A DNA stretch of 64,000 nt from Maribellus luteus. Its GTDB lineage: Bacteria; Bacteroidota; Bacteroidia; Bacteroidales; Prolixibacteraceae. This document shows, piece by piece, positions 23,803 to 33,854 of this stretch. The first letter of the stretch is position 1, and each line of letters begins with the position of its first letter. The translations under genes were made by a program, and so were the position numbers. Where the stretch lies: positions 130,799 through 194,798 of the forward strand of contig NZ_QWGR01000007.1 of NCBI RefSeq assembly GCF_003576475.1. The letters are read 5' to 3'. The notes beneath the pieces were generated by a model that did not search any database, had not been told where the DNA came from, and saw only the letters and a list, made by a program, of their open reading frames with translations.

Positions 23803-24702
23803 ATGAAATGGGAGGATAGTAAAAAGGGCTACGAAAATTATCTGAAACTGGAGAAGTCTTTGTCTCAGAATTCGATAGCAGCCTACATAAACGATATCAA
23901 TAAGCTGACCGATTTTTTAGCAAATAAGTATAAAGGAGTGGCTCCCGATAAAGTGAAGCTGGACCAACTCAAGGCTTTTGTTGAATGGCTTAACGAAAGG
24001 GGCGTGAGCCCGCGCACCCAGGCCCGGACAATCTCGGGGATAAAATCTTTTTACAAATACCTTCTTATTGAAGGGAAGATTACCAATGATCCGACAGCAT
24101 TATTGGAATCTCCAAAAATCGGACGAAAACTTCCGGATATTTTAACGATGGAAGAGATTGATACATTGATCAATGCGATCGATTTAAACAAAGCGGAAGG
24201 ACAGCGAAACAAAGCAATGCTCGAAACATTGTATAGCTGTGGGTTACGGGTGTCGGAGTTGGTTAACCTGAAGATCACCAATCTTTTCTTTGAGCAGGGC
24301 TTTATCAAGGTAGAAGGAAAGGGGGAGAAAGAGCGTCTTGTTCCGGCCAGTAAAAGTGCCATTGAGGAGATTAATAAATACTTGACCACGTACCGCAAGA
24401 AACTACGGGTAAGCAAGGACAGTGAGAATATTTTATTCCTGAACCGGAGAGGTAGAAAATTAAGCCGGGTAATGATTTTCACCATCATTAAGAACCTGGC
24501 TGAAAAAGTTGGGCTCGGCAAAAAGATCAGTCCGCATACATTCAGGCATTCTTTTGCAACACACTTAATCAACGGTGGGGCTGATTTGAGAGCCGTGCAA
24601 GAGATGCTGGGGCACGAATCGATCTTAACAACAGAAATTTATACCCACCTGGACAGGGATTACCTGCGGAATACCATTCATCAGTATCATCCTCGGTCTT
24701 AA
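23803..24702 (+). CDS. xerD: Site-specific tyrosine recombinase XerD
   Basis: A 299-residue recombinase of XerC/D length that resolves chromosome dimers at dif with its partner at FtsK-assembled septa. The N-terminal core-binding domain (YENYLKLEKSLSQNSIAAYI) precedes the catalytic domain with Arg in SCGLRVSELVNL, Lys in VEGKGEKERLVP, HTFRHSFATHL, GHESILTTEIYTHLD with the nucleophilic Tyr. It ends PRS at the usual place, so it is a housekeeping enzyme and not a phage integrase. The aroQ-xerD divergent order is common in Bacteroidota. Confidence 0.93.
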   Translation: MKWEDSKKGYENYLKLEKSLSQNSIAAYINDINKLTDFLANKYKGVAPDKVKLDQLKAFVEWLNERGVSPRTQARTISGIKSFYKYLLIEGKITNDPTALLESPKIGRKLPDILTMEEIDTLINAIDLNKAEGQRNKAMLETLYSCGLRVSELVNLKITNLFFEQGFIKVEGKGEKERLVPASKSAIEEINKYLTTYRKKLRVSKDSENILFLNRRGRKLSRVMIFTIIKNLAEKVGLGKKISPHTFRHSFATHLINGGADLRAVQEMLGHESILTTEIYTHLDRDYLRNTIHQYHPRS

Positions 24703-24724
24703 TATCTTTAGTATAAAGTATGGC

Positions 24725-24756
24725 AAGGGGCAATAGAAATGTTGCACCCTTTTTTA
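24725..24756 (+). terminator. Probable terminator of xerD
   Basis: AAGGGGCAA (24725-24733) pairs with TTGCACCCTT (24742-24751) with one bulged base, followed by a six-T run. Confidence 0.6.
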
Positions 24757-25042
24757 TTTTCTGTGAAAGTCTATCGAAAATCAACAGCAAAATATGGTTT
24801 AAATATTCATAATCACCCTGGTTCGTCAACTGACGGATCTTCCTTCTCAATGAATATAGAGGGAGCGAGGGAGAGTAAAAATCTTTACTTTCATTTCTAT
24901 TGGTGATTTAGGTGATCATGATTATTTTATTCGCACAGATATTCACTTTTTGAAAGAAAAATCCAATGTTAACAGATTGTTTAATTGGTCTGCTAATACA
25001 ACTAATTGCCCGGGATTAGAGGAGCTGATCCGAAAAAAAAAT

Positions 25043-25050
25043 TATTTTTG
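25043..25050 (+). promoter_or_regulatory. Promoter -7 element of pckA
   Basis: TATTTTTG fits TAnnTTTG and lies 53 bp upstream of the pckA start. The -33 TTTG is not obvious. Confidence 0.4.
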
Positions 25051-25103
25051 TTACCCGTTTATAATTCGAACGAAACATTTATAAAGTTAATTATTAGGTA
25101 GTT

Positions 25104-26708
25104 ATGAAAAATTTGGATCTAACCAAGTACGGCATCCTTGATGTGAAGGAAATCGTACATAACCCATCTTACGAACAGCTCTTCGAAGAAGAGATGAAAC
25201 CTGAATTGGAAGGCTTTGAAAAAGGTCAGCTTACTGAATTGGACGCAGTAAACGTAATGACTGGTGTTTTCACTGGCCGTTCACCTAAGGACAAGTTTAT
25301 TGTTATGGACGACACTACAAAAGATACAATGTGGTGGACTTCAGAACAAGCTAAAAACGACAACAAGCCAACAACTCCTGAAGTTTGGGCCGAATTGAAA
25401 AGTTTGGTAGCAAAAGAGCTGTCAGGTAAAAAATTGTATGTTGTTGATACTTTCTGTGGTGCCAACGAAGATTCTCGTTTGAAAGTTCGTTTCATTATGG
25501 AAGTGGCATGGCAGGCACACTTTGTAAAAAACATGTTTATCCGTCCAACAGAAGAAGAATTGGCTAACTACGGTGAACCAGACTTCGTTGTAATGAACGG
25601 TTCCAAAACAACCAACCCGAACTGGAAAGAGCAAGGTTTGAATTCAGAAAACTTTACTGTATTCAACCTGACTGAAAAAATGCAGGTGATTGGTGGTACA
25701 TGGTACGGTGGTGAAATGAAAAAAGGTATGTTCGCGATGATGAACTACTACCTGCCACTGCGCGGTATGGCTTCTATGCACTGTTCTGCTAACGTTGGTA
25801 AAGACGGTGATGTTGCTATCTTCTTCGGTTTGTCTGGTACTGGTAAGACTACTCTTTCTACCGACGCTAACCGCCAGTTAATTGGTGACGATGAGCACGG
25901 TTGGGACGAAGCTGGTATCTTTAACTTTGAAGGTGGATGCTACGCTAAAACCATCAAATTGGACAAAGATTCAGAGCCGGAAATTTACGCTGCTATCAAA
26001 CGTAACGCATTGTTGGAAAACGTTACTGTTGATGCTGATGGTAAAATCGATTTCAACGATGGTTCTACAACAGAGAACACTCGCGTTTCTTACCCAATTT
26101 ACCACATCGACAACATCGCAGTTCCTTCAAAAGCTGGTCATGCTCAGAAAGTGATTTTCCTGAGTGCTGACGCATTTGGCGTATTGCCTCCGGTTTCTAA
26201 ACTGACTCCGGATCAGACACAATACCACTTCCTGTCAGGTTTTACTGCAAAATTAGCCGGAACTGAGCGTGGTATCACTGAGCCAACTCCAACTTTCTCG
26301 GCTTGTTTTGGCGCTGCTTTCCTTACACTTCACCCAACAAAATACGGTGAAGAATTAGTGAAGAAAATGGAAGAGCACGGAGCAGAAGCTTACCTGGTGA
26401 ACACAGGTTGGAACGGTTCAGGAAAACGTATCTCAATCAAAGATACACGCGGTATCATCAATGCTATCCTGGATGGTTCGATTGAAAAAGCTGAAACAAA
26501 AGTTATCCCAATCTTCAACCTGGAAGTACCTACTGCATTGCCAGGTGTTGATCCTAAAATTTTGGATCCACGCGACACTTATGCTGATGCTGCTGAGTGG
26601 GAAACTAAAGCTAAAGACTTAGGTGGCCGTTTTATCAAAAACTTCGTTAAATATACTGATAACGAAGAAGGTAAAGCATTGGTTGCTGCTGGTCCTCAAC
26701 TTGACTAA
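25104..26708 (+). CDS. pckA: Phosphoenolpyruvate carboxykinase (ATP)
   Basis: A 534-residue cytosolic enzyme interconverting oxaloacetate + ATP and PEP + CO2 + ADP. In fermentative Bacteroidota it usually runs toward oxaloacetate to feed the fumarate/succinate branch. Motifs: [14 protein letters not shown], the kinase-2-like region, P-loop [11 protein letters not shown], metal-binding [22 protein letters not shown], and [20 protein letters not shown]. Base use is biased (GGT, GCT, AAC, CGT) compared with neighbours, as expected for a very highly expressed gene. It is monocistronic with a good terminator. Confidence 0.97.
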   Translation: MKNLDLTKYGILDVKEIVHNPSYEQLFEEEMKPELEGFEKGQLTELDAVNVMTGVFTGRSPKDKFIVMDDTTKDTMWWTSEQAKNDNKPTTPEVWAELKSLVAKELSGKKLYVVDTFCGANEDSRLKVRFIMEVAWQAHFVKNMFIRPTEEELANYGEPDFVVMNGSKTTNPNWKEQGLNSENFTVFNLTEKMQVIGGTWYGGEMKKGMFAMMNYYLPLRGMASMHCSANVGKDGDVAIFFGLSGTGKTTLSTDANRQLIGDDEHGWDEAGIFNFEGGCYAKTIKLDKDSEPEIYAAIKRNALLENVTVDADGKIDFNDGSTTENTRVSYPIYHIDNIAVPSKAGHAQKVIFLSADAFGVLPPVSKLTPDQTQYHFLSGFTAKLAGTERGITEPTPTFSACFGAAFLTLHPTKYGEELVKKMEEHGAEAYLVNTGWNGSGKRISIKDTRGIINAILDGSIEKAETKVIPIFNLEVPTALPGVDPKILDPRDTYADAAEWETKAKDLGGRFIKNFVKYTDNEEGKALVAAGPQLD

Positions 26709-26730
26709 TTATTGGTTTAGTTATTATACA

Positions 26731-26761
26731 AAGCCTTCCGTTGTTAAACGGGAGGCTTTTT
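26731..26761 (+). terminator. Terminator of pckA
   Basis: AAGCCTtCCGTT pairs with AACGGgAGGCTT (one mismatch) and is followed by five T. Confidence 0.85.
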
Positions 26762-26941
26762 GTTTTCCAATATTTAGTGAGATTGCCACTTGTTTTTCAG
26801 CTTTAGCTTTAAAGGAAACGATGAAATTATCCCGGAATTAGTATCAAAAAGCAACTGCCAATCGGTATAATAAATTTTACTGAGGTTTTGTGTTGCCGAT
26901 TAAATGAAGTAGTAAGTGCTATTTTTTGAAAAGCTTAAGCG

Positions 26942-29071
26942 TTAATTGACAGCCCTGTCAACTTGTGTTTCCTGAAGTTCCTGCATTATTTTGGCCGTAG
27001 AATCGGCAATGTTGTATAAAAGCCGGAGTTGCTGTTTTTTTAGTCCTGATTCGGTTGTAACAATCTGTTGTTTTAACTCCAGTAGTGTAGGGGAGAGATT
27101 ACTTGTATTTCCCTGAGTTTGGCTTTGCAGGTAGCAGCCCGCTTCGTTAAGTACCTTATTTACCCGTTCCATTATTTCCTGCATGTTTTCGATACCCGGA
27201 AGATGGGTTTCGCGGTGAGCGCCCAAAGCCGAAATCTGCGAGAGCAAGGCATGGTTCAGGTAAGTGAGGGTAAAAGTATGTTTCATTAATTTGCGCTTGC
27301 TCTTGGGCTCCTGGCGCATGCTGTTCCAGGCCAGTGCCAGTTCGTTATCTGCCAAATGAGCTTCTCTGCGGGCAATCCGGTACGCAAGGTCATCTTTGCT
27401 GGTTTCTTTGTATTCGCGCAAAATTTCCTGCAAATAGGCCCTGTTTTTTTGCATGGCTTTCGAAATCAGTTCGGGCATACGGCGGTACTGCCATCCGGGC
27501 CACAGAAAACGTATGACGATAAACGACAAAGATGCGCCAAGCAAGGTGGCGATCAGGCGAGGCTCCAGGATGTGCAACCCGGCATCTTTCGAAATAAGGT
27601 TAAAAGCGCTGATAACAAAAGTAGTTACAAAGATCACTGCCACCGAATAGTTGGTTTTCAGCCAATAAAAGAAGGCCATCGCCGAGCCCAGCATCAAAAG
27701 AACCTGCGCCGCAGTGGTGGTGAAAATATGCAACAGCAAGGCTCCCAGTACCACTCCGGTTACGGTCCCCAGCAAGCGTTGGAAAAGCCGGCGCCGCGTA
27801 TCGCTGTAGGTTATCTGGCTGACAAATAAACTGGTAAGCATTACCCAGGCTCCTTTGTCGAGATGAAGTGATTTTGCCAGGATAAAACCAATCATAAAGC
27901 TTAAGCTAAGTCGCAGCGCATAACGCATTCGCGGATGTTTGAACGACAAAAGCGACCGAAAGCGCTCTATCGGGCTTCGCTTGTCCCGTTTTAAACGGGG
28001 AATAGCTGTCCCTTCTTCGGTGTCATCAAGATACTTTAACGACAATTGCGAACGGTACAGGTTATGATGCAGCAATACAAGTGGCTGAGCAGTGTTTGCG
28101 TCAATGTGTTTAAGCTTTTCTTCAATTGCATTTGAAATCCACTCCAGAGCCATTGGATGATGATACGAAGATCCTGTAAGGACATTGTTGGCCACTTGCC
28201 GGGTAGCATAAGCCAGCTGGCGAAGCATTTCACCAAAGCCTTCCATTACTTCCAGGTTCTCTTTTTCGTTGCTGAGCTTATCATGACGCTCGTGACTGGA
28301 GGCGGCTCGCTCGTGGAGGCTTTGCAAAAGCATAAATCGTTGCAGGTAAGGACGCAAAGGTTCGGCGTTCCTTAATTCTTTCCCGTAATTATTGAGTACT
28401 TCTTTTATTTTTTCGAGCGAATTAACAACACTGATATTTAGCAATGCCAGGTCTTTGTTGATGCTTGCCTGTTCCTGTTCCTCGCTGGGGAAAAGCATCG
28501 ATTTTTTTTCGAGGTAATTGGAAAGAGTAGTAAAGCCTTTGGCCAATTGTTCGTCCAACAAACGCCAGGGATTTAAATACATCAAAATGAGCGTGAGAAT
28601 GCCATGAAACAGGGCACCTGCAGGCAACAACACCGCCTGCCAGTACCAGGCAGGACTTATCTCGATACCCAGCATGGCATAAATTCCCACCAAAACAGAG
28701 CCAAAAGTTATGGCGCGGTAGCGTTCTCCCAGTCCGCCCAAAAGAATAAATACAATGGTGGAAAGAACAAAACCAGTTCCGAGCAGCCAGGGGTAATTAT
28801 TTAGCAGCCCAACGGCAAAACTGGAGATAAAGAAGCTGAAAACCGTAATGGACAAGGCTTTTACTCGTCCTTTGGGATGATCTTCGGTTTCGGAAAGTGC
28901 TCCGGCCAATGCTCCCAAAGCAAGTGTTACCCCAAAGAATGGCTTTCCTGCTACAATGAATGGAATGGCCAAAACTCCCATCGAAATGGTGGAACGCAAA
29001 GCAAACAGGCGGTCAGGATGACGCCAGAAAACGTTTTTGAGCTTTTTCAGGTTGCTTTGCAGGTATTCCAT
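26942..29071 (-). CDS. FUSC/YccS-family inner-membrane protein
   Basis: A 709-residue protein with the two-halved YccS/YhfK architecture: a first cluster of about six hydrophobic segments (residues 25-165), a cytosolic helical domain (about 170-385), a second cluster (about 390-530, with MRYALRLSLSFMIGFILAKS and GAWVMLTSLFVSQITYSDTR), and a C-terminal helical tail. Members resemble aromatic-acid efflux (AaeB) or fusaric-acid resistance proteins, but transport has not been shown for YccS. It has a -7 promoter element at 29113-29120 and appears monocistronic. Confidence 0.88.
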   Translation of the reverse strand: MEYLQSNLKKLKNVFWRHPDRLFALRSTISMGVLAIPFIVAGKPFFGVTLALGALAGALSETEDHPKGRVKALSITVFSFFISSFAVGLLNNYPWLLGTGFVLSTIVFILLGGLGERYRAITFGSVLVGIYAMLGIEISPAWYWQAVLLPAGALFHGILTLILMYLNPWRLLDEQLAKGFTTLSNYLEKKSMLFPSEEQEQASINKDLALLNISVVNSLEKIKEVLNNYGKELRNAEPLRPYLQRFMLLQSLHERAASSHERHDKLSNEKENLEVMEGFGEMLRQLAYATRQVANNVLTGSSYHHPMALEWISNAIEEKLKHIDANTAQPLVLLHHNLYRSQLSLKYLDDTEEGTAIPRLKRDKRSPIERFRSLLSFKHPRMRYALRLSLSFMIGFILAKSLHLDKGAWVMLTSLFVSQITYSDTRRRLFQRLLGTVTGVVLGALLLHIFTTTAAQVLLMLGSAMAFFYWLKTNYSVAVIFVTTFVISAFNLISKDAGLHILEPRLIATLLGASLSFIVIRFLWPGWQYRRMPELISKAMQKNRAYLQEILREYKETSKDDLAYRIARREAHLADNELALAWNSMRQEPKSKRKLMKHTFTLTYLNHALLSQISALGAHRETHLPGIENMQEIMERVNKVLNEAGCYLQSQTQGNTSNLSPTLLELKQQIVTTESGLKKQQLRLLYNIADSTAKIMQELQETQVDRAVN

Positions 29072-29112
29072 TTCAATTCTACTATTTGGTTGTTATTAAA
29101 TGAATTCTGCTG

Positions 29113-29120
29113 CAAAGCTA
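29113..29120 (-). promoter_or_regulatory. Promoter -7 element of the FUSC gene
   Basis: TAGCTTTG on the minus strand fits TAnnTTTG, 42 bp before the start codon. The -33 element is not evident. Confidence 0.4.
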
Positions 29121-29218
29121 GTGAATGAAGTTGACATCTATTTTATTCACTGTCCTTTCCTTATTTAAAATAAATATAAAGAAACGATTCGGTAATGTTG
29201 AAGAAATATAAGGCCGAT

Positions 29219-30091
29219 CTATCCCAGGATTTCACGCAAAGCAGCATCGATATCGGGGTAATGAAACTTAAAACCGGCTTTTTGTATTTTTTGGGATGAA
29301 ACTTCGGGTGATTGCGTCAACAGAACGGAAGCTTTTCCTAAGGCTAATTTTATTGCTATCTCAGGAATAAAAAGAAAGGCAGGCCGCCTGAGTTGGTGTG
29401 CCAGTTTTCGGGTAAAAGTAGTGTTGTCAATTCTTTCGGGAGCAACCAGGTTGAAAGTATTGCTTTCTGAATATTCCTTCATCGCCCATTCAAAAGCACG
29501 GGCCAGGTCTTCCTGGTGAATAAATGGAAAAGCTTGTTGGCCGTTTCCGATGCTTGCTCCCAGACCAAGTTTGAATGGCAACAACAGTTTGGTGATGGTT
29601 GAGGCTTGCTTTCCAATCACCAGGCCAATTCTGAATATCACTTTTTGAACCTGTGCCGGTAATTCAGCGAGTGGCTTTTCCCAGTCTTGAACAACGGTTC
29701 CGAGGAAACCATCGTCAAAGACAGTACTGTTTTCGTCGTGAAGGAGTCCGTTTTTGTATATTCCGATAGCAGAAGCCGAAATGAATTTCTTCGGACGAAA
29801 TTCGGCAGGCAGCTCATTGATGGCTTCAACCAGGTTGTGGGCGCTAAACACCCGGCTTTCGTAAATTATTTTTCTGTTTTTTGGGGTCCAGCGTTGCAAT
29901 ACCGGCGCTCCGGCCAGGTTAATAATTGCATAACACGACCGAATTTCGTTCATCAATTCATCCTTTTGGTACAGTGTTGGGCGGGGGATACCTTTCACCG
30001 GAAAACCGGCAGCTTTCAGTTGGGTTGTCAGAAGACTTCCCAGGTAACCGCTTTGCCCTGTAATAACAACCGTTTTCGTTTGTTCGTTCAT
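29219..30091 (-). CDS. TIGR01777-family NAD-dependent epimerase/dehydratase
   Basis: A 290-residue extended SDR protein like E. coli YfcH. The N-terminal TGQSGYLGSLL is the GxxGxxG nucleotide site, INLAGAPVLQRWTPKNRKII matches the family signature NLAG-P-RW, KFISASAIGIY gives the SDR Tyr/Ser region (here the Y is in SAIGIYKN), VIFRIGLVIG follows, and the C-terminal DUF1731-like stretch is present. The substrate is unknown; homologues have been linked to cell division and to heme-independent redox roles. It is divergent from the ClC operon (109 bp apart). Confidence 0.88.
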   Translation of the reverse strand: MNEQTKTVVITGQSGYLGSLLTTQLKAAGFPVKGIPRPTLYQKDELMNEIRSCYAIINLAGAPVLQRWTPKNRKIIYESRVFSAHNLVEAINELPAEFRPKKFISASAIGIYKNGLLHDENSTVFDDGFLGTVVQDWEKPLAELPAQVQKVIFRIGLVIGKQASTITKLLLPFKLGLGASIGNGQQAFPFIHQEDLARAFEWAMKEYSESNTFNLVAPERIDNTTFTRKLAHQLRRPAFLFIPEIAIKLALGKASVLLTQSPEVSSQKIQKAGFKFHYPDIDAALREILG

Positions 30092-30157
30092 CTTGCAGAA
30101 TTCTGTAATTTACGTTTGTTAAGCTAACAAGTTTTGGCTGTTTTTAGTTCTTAAAAA

Positions 30158-30189
30158 TTGTTAAGCGAAGCACCTATTTGTTACTTTTG
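30158..30189 (+). promoter_or_regulatory. Promoter of the clc gene pair
   Basis: TTG at 30158-30160 and TACTTTTG (30182-30189) are 21 bp apart and fit TTTG-N19-21-TAnnTTTG. The leader would be only a few bases long before the ATG at 30201. Confidence 0.45.
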
Positions 30190-30200
30190 CTTTTCTGAAA

Positions 30201-31979
30201 ATGAAAGGTAACTTACATATTTGGGTACGTTTACACCGATGGCGTCTGAAACATTTGAGCGAGAGGGGGTTTCTCACCATTTTGAGTATCGTTGTCGGGA
30301 TACTTTCCGGGGTTGCTGCGGTTATTATTAAAAATACGGTTTGGCTGACTCAGCGGATCGTGCATTCGGTGGTAACAACCGATGTAGAGAACTATATTTA
30401 TTTTGCCTTACCTATTATTGGTATTTTTCTTTCAGTACTGGTCATTAAATATGTGGTTCGCTCCGAAGTGCGGCATGGGATTCCCAACGTATTGCACAGC
30501 ATTTCGAAGCAGGGAGGAAAGATTCGTTTGCACAACCTCTATTCCTCTGTGCTTACCAGTTCACTAACCGTAGGATTTGGGGGCTCTGTGGGGTTGGAAG
30601 GACCTACAGTTGCTACCGGAACGGCCTGGGGGTCGTGGTTAGCTACTACTTTCCGGCTGAGTTACAAAAATACGATACTGATGTTGGCCTGTGCATGCGC
30701 AGGGGCCATGGCCGCAATTTTTAAGGCGCCCATCGCAGCTATTGTTTTTGCTGTAGAGGTAATTATGATCGACCTTACAGTATTTTCACTGGTGCCTTTG
30801 TTGCTGGCATCAGCAACCGGTGTTGTTACCTCGTATCTGTTCCTCGGACAGGATGTGTTGTATCCTTTTGAAGTAAAACAGGCATTTAATATGAACGATC
30901 TTCCGTATTATATTTTGCTGGGGATCATCGCCGGTTTTGTTTCGGTTTATTTCACCAAAATGTACCTGTTTGTTGGCGGTTTGTTCGAAAAACTCAAAAA
31001 TAAGCGTACTCGTTTGCTGATTGGAGGAACCGGTTTGGGACTGCTTATTTTCCTGTTTCCAAGTTTGTACGGCGAAGGTTACGAGGCCATAAACGATTGC
31101 CTGGCGGGAAACCTGGAATATTTGTTCGACAATAGCCTGTTTTACGGATTTAAAGATGAACTTTGGGTGGCTATGATCCTGATCGCTGCTGTGATTTTAT
31201 TGAAGATTGTGGCAACCTCGCTTACTTTTGGAGCAGGTGGTGTTGGTGGAATTTTTGCACCAACCCTGTTTATGGGGGTAAATACCGGAATGCTCTTCTC
31301 TCTGCTGGTTAAACAAACGGGCCTTCATCAGATAAATACCAATAATTTTGCGTTGATTGGCATGGCGGGGCTTATCGCCGGGGTTTTGCATGCTCCCTTA
31401 ACAGGCATTTTCCTGATTGCGGATATTTCGGGGGGCTATCAACTGTTTGTACCGTTGATGATTACGGGTACTTTTTCGTACCTGATTGTAAGAGCTTTTA
31501 CTCCTAATTCGGTTTACCATATTCAGCTGGCACAAAGGAAAGAGCTGCTGACGCACGACAAGGATGCCAATGTATTGCAAATGATGGACGTACGGGAAAT
31601 GATTGAAACCGACTTCGAAATACTAAAACCTAACGCTACTTTGCGCGATCTTACGGAAGCCATCGCAAGAGCTCACCGTGATTTGTTCCCGGTGGTTGAA
31701 AATGACGGAAAAATGATCGGCATGGTGAAAATGGACGATGTACGTGATATGATTTTTAAACATGAATTGTATGACGTGATCATGATAAAAGATTTGATGT
31801 ACATGCCTGAATATTCGATCGATCCAAACGACAACATGGAGGTGGTTGCCAATAAGTTTGAGGTGTCAGGTCGGTATAATTTGGCTGTAATAGAGGAAGG
31901 AAAATATATAGGTTTTATATCGCGTGCGAGGGTGTTTACCCGCTACCGAAAACAAATAATTAATGTTTCACATGTTTAG
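30201..31979 (+). CDS. ClC-family chloride channel/transporter with CBS pair (first of two)
   Basis: A 592-residue membrane protein with an N-terminal ClC domain (about 20-440) and two CBS domains (about 455-590) that usually bind nucleotides. The external gating Glu is kept in GLEGP (Glu133). The position equivalent to the proton-path Glu203 of E. coli ClC-ec1 is Val187 (FAVEVIM), as in eukaryotic ClC channels, and the selectivity Ser is replaced by His in RHGIP. The third anion motif GAGGVGGIFAPTL is intact. It overlaps the next clc gene by 17 bp (or 8 bp from the second ATG), so the two are translationally coupled. Confidence 0.92.
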   Translation: MKGNLHIWVRLHRWRLKHLSERGFLTILSIVVGILSGVAAVIIKNTVWLTQRIVHSVVTTDVENYIYFALPIIGIFLSVLVIKYVVRSEVRHGIPNVLHSISKQGGKIRLHNLYSSVLTSSLTVGFGGSVGLEGPTVATGTAWGSWLATTFRLSYKNTILMLACACAGAMAAIFKAPIAAIVFAVEVIMIDLTVFSLVPLLLASATGVVTSYLFLGQDVLYPFEVKQAFNMNDLPYYILLGIIAGFVSVYFTKMYLFVGGLFEKLKNKRTRLLIGGTGLGLLIFLFPSLYGEGYEAINDCLAGNLEYLFDNSLFYGFKDELWVAMILIAAVILLKIVATSLTFGAGGVGGIFAPTLFMGVNTGMLFSLLVKQTGLHQINTNNFALIGMAGLIAGVLHAPLTGIFLIADISGGYQLFVPLMITGTFSYLIVRAFTPNSVYHIQLAQRKELLTHDKDANVLQMMDVREMIETDFEILKPNATLRDLTEAIARAHRDLFPVVENDGKMIGMVKMDDVRDMIFKHELYDVIMIKDLMYMPEYSIDPNDNMEVVANKFEVSGRYNLAVIEEGKYIGFISRARVFTRYRKQIINVSHV

Positions 31980-33759
31980 AAAATACAATCCCAAAAGGTT
32001 ACTTAACCGATTGGTTGCTTGGAGGATAGCTAAAGTCAGTGAGAAGAATTTTCTCTATATACTGAGTTTGGTTGTGGGTTTATTGAGTGGTTTGGCTGCT
32101 CTTATTTTGAAAAGGAGTATTCACTTTGTGGCAGAAGGACTTACTTCTTACATTGATTTGGAGGGATTCCGGTACCTGTACCTGTTTTTTCCGATGTTTG
32201 GTATTTTTCTGACCGTTTTGTTTATCCGGTATTTTATTAAGGACGATATCGGGCATGGTGTTTCAAAAATTTTGTATGCCATATCCAAGAAGAGCAGTAA
32301 GCTAAAACCACATAAAATGTATTCGTCGATGGTGGCCAGTTCGCTTACCATTGGTTTTGGAGGGTCGGTAGGATCGGAGGCACCCATTGTGCTTACAGGT
32401 GCTTCGATTGGTTCCAACCTGGCTCGTATCTTTAAACTTCGCTACAAGTACATCACGCTGATGGTGGGATGTGGAGCAGCCGGTGCTATTGCCGGTATCT
32501 TTAACGCCCCAATGGCAGGTATCGTTTTTACGCTCGAAGTTTTGATGCTCGATCTGAACATGGCCTTTTTAATTCCACTGTTGATTTCAGCCGTAACGGC
32601 CACCGTGTTAGCATACTTTTTTATGGGCGAAGGAGTACTTTTAAAATTCGTTCAGGTTGCTCCCTTCGAAATCAACACTATCTGGATTTTTCTTTTGGTA
32701 GGCGTTTTTACGGGGTTTTTAGGCCTTTACTTTACCCGTGGCACCATGTACTTCGAAAGTCGGTTTAAGGGCATTAATAGCTGGTTTATTCGCATGTTGG
32801 CCGGTGGGTTCATCGTCGGAGTGCTGATATTTCTTTTTCCTCCGCTGTGGGGGGAAGGGTACGACAGTATTATTACCGTTTTTAACAATCACGGGCATGA
32901 ATTGCTCGATTCATCTCTTTTTGCTCCCTGGAAAGATAATCCGTATATCGTGTTACTGGTAGTTGCCGGTATTTTGATATTTAAAGTGCTGGCCATGTCA
33001 GCTACCACCGGGGGAGGAGGTAATGGCGGAATCTTTGCCCCTACTTTGTTTTCAGGAGCCCTGGCTGGTTATTTTGTCATTAAACTGCTGAATACCTTAT
33101 TCGGACTTAATGTAGTGGAAAACAACTTTGCCCTGGCGGGAATGGCCGGAATGATGGCAGCAGTAATGCATGCACCACTTACCGGAATTTTCCTTACGGC
33201 TGAAATAACAGGTGGTTACGGAATGTTTATTCCGCTATTGATCACCTCCACCGTAGCCTATGTAACCATTATGGCATTTGAGCCACATTCAATCTATACC
33301 AAACGCCTGGCAGATACCGGCGAACTGATTACCCACAACAAAGACAAAGCGGTGTTGAGGTCGATGGAAGTGAAAAAACTGATTGAAAACGATTTTGTTA
33401 TTCTTTCGCCCGATGGAACATTAAGAGACCTCGTAAAAGCTATTTCAAAATCGAACCGAAACTTATTTCCGGTGGTGGATAAGGAAGGTTATTTAAAAGG
33501 CATGGTCAAATTATCAAAGATCAAATCATTGATTTTTGAACCGGAATTATATGATAAGGTAAAGGTGAAGGATTTAATGTTCATGCCCGAGTTTTATATT
33601 TCGTCGCAGGACAGCATGGAGACCGTGGCCGAGAAGTTTGAGACTTCGAACCGCTACAACCTGGCCGTTATTGACGAAGGTAAATACCTTGGGTTTATCT
33701 CTCGTGCCTTGGTATTTTCCAACTACCGGAAAACATTGGAGTACTTTTCACACGATTGA
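31963..33759 (+). CDS. ClC-family chloride channel/transporter with CBS pair (second of two)
   Basis: A 598-residue paralogue of the preceding protein along its whole length, including the CBS pair and the same ending (KYLGFISRALVFSNYRK). It has the gate motif as GSEAP (Glu139), Val193 at the Glu203 position (FTLEVLM), HGVS instead of GSGIP, and GGGGNGGIFAPTL. The ATG at 31963 or 31972 are both possible. ClC proteins are dimers in which each subunit has its own pore, so coupled synthesis allows heterodimers; that is inference. No terminator is obvious before the next gene at 33855. Confidence 0.92.
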   Translation: MFHMFRKYNPKRLLNRLVAWRIAKVSEKNFLYILSLVVGLLSGLAALILKRSIHFVAEGLTSYIDLEGFRYLYLFFPMFGIFLTVLFIRYFIKDDIGHGVSKILYAISKKSSKLKPHKMYSSMVASSLTIGFGGSVGSEAPIVLTGASIGSNLARIFKLRYKYITLMVGCGAAGAIAGIFNAPMAGIVFTLEVLMLDLNMAFLIPLLISAVTATVLAYFFMGEGVLLKFVQVAPFEINTIWIFLLVGVFTGFLGLYFTRGTMYFESRFKGINSWFIRMLAGGFIVGVLIFLFPPLWGEGYDSIITVFNNHGHELLDSSLFAPWKDNPYIVLLVVAGILIFKVLAMSATTGGGGNGGIFAPTLFSGALAGYFVIKLLNTLFGLNVVENNFALAGMAGMMAAVMHAPLTGIFLTAEITGGYGMFIPLLITSTVAYVTIMAFEPHSIYTKRLADTGELITHNKDKAVLRSMEVKKLIENDFVILSPDGTLRDLVKAISKSNRNLFPVVDKEGYLKGMVKLSKIKSLIFEPELYDKVKVKDLMFMPEFYISSQDSMETVAEKFETSNRYNLAVIDEGKYLGFISRALVFSNYRKTLEYFSHD

Positions 33760-33854
33760 TTCCGGGAGTTGCAAGCCATGTATGCTTTAGCAATTCAACA
33801 AAGGAGTGTGTGGATTTTACGTATTTTTGAATGAACATTTAGAAACAGATAGTT

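Larger units (their letters stand above)
24703..25103 (+). other. Intergenic region between xerD and pckA
   Basis: This 401-bp gap contains a probable terminator for xerD at its left end and the pckA promoter at its right end. The middle shows no credible gene and no heptad repeats. The long leader may carry regulation of pckA, but I see no recognisable riboswitch. Confidence 0.5.

Noticed and set aside
23803-24702. Integrase of a mobile island
   Set aside because: Length, motifs and aroQ neighbourhood fit the housekeeping XerD; no attachment-site repeats or phage genes surround it.
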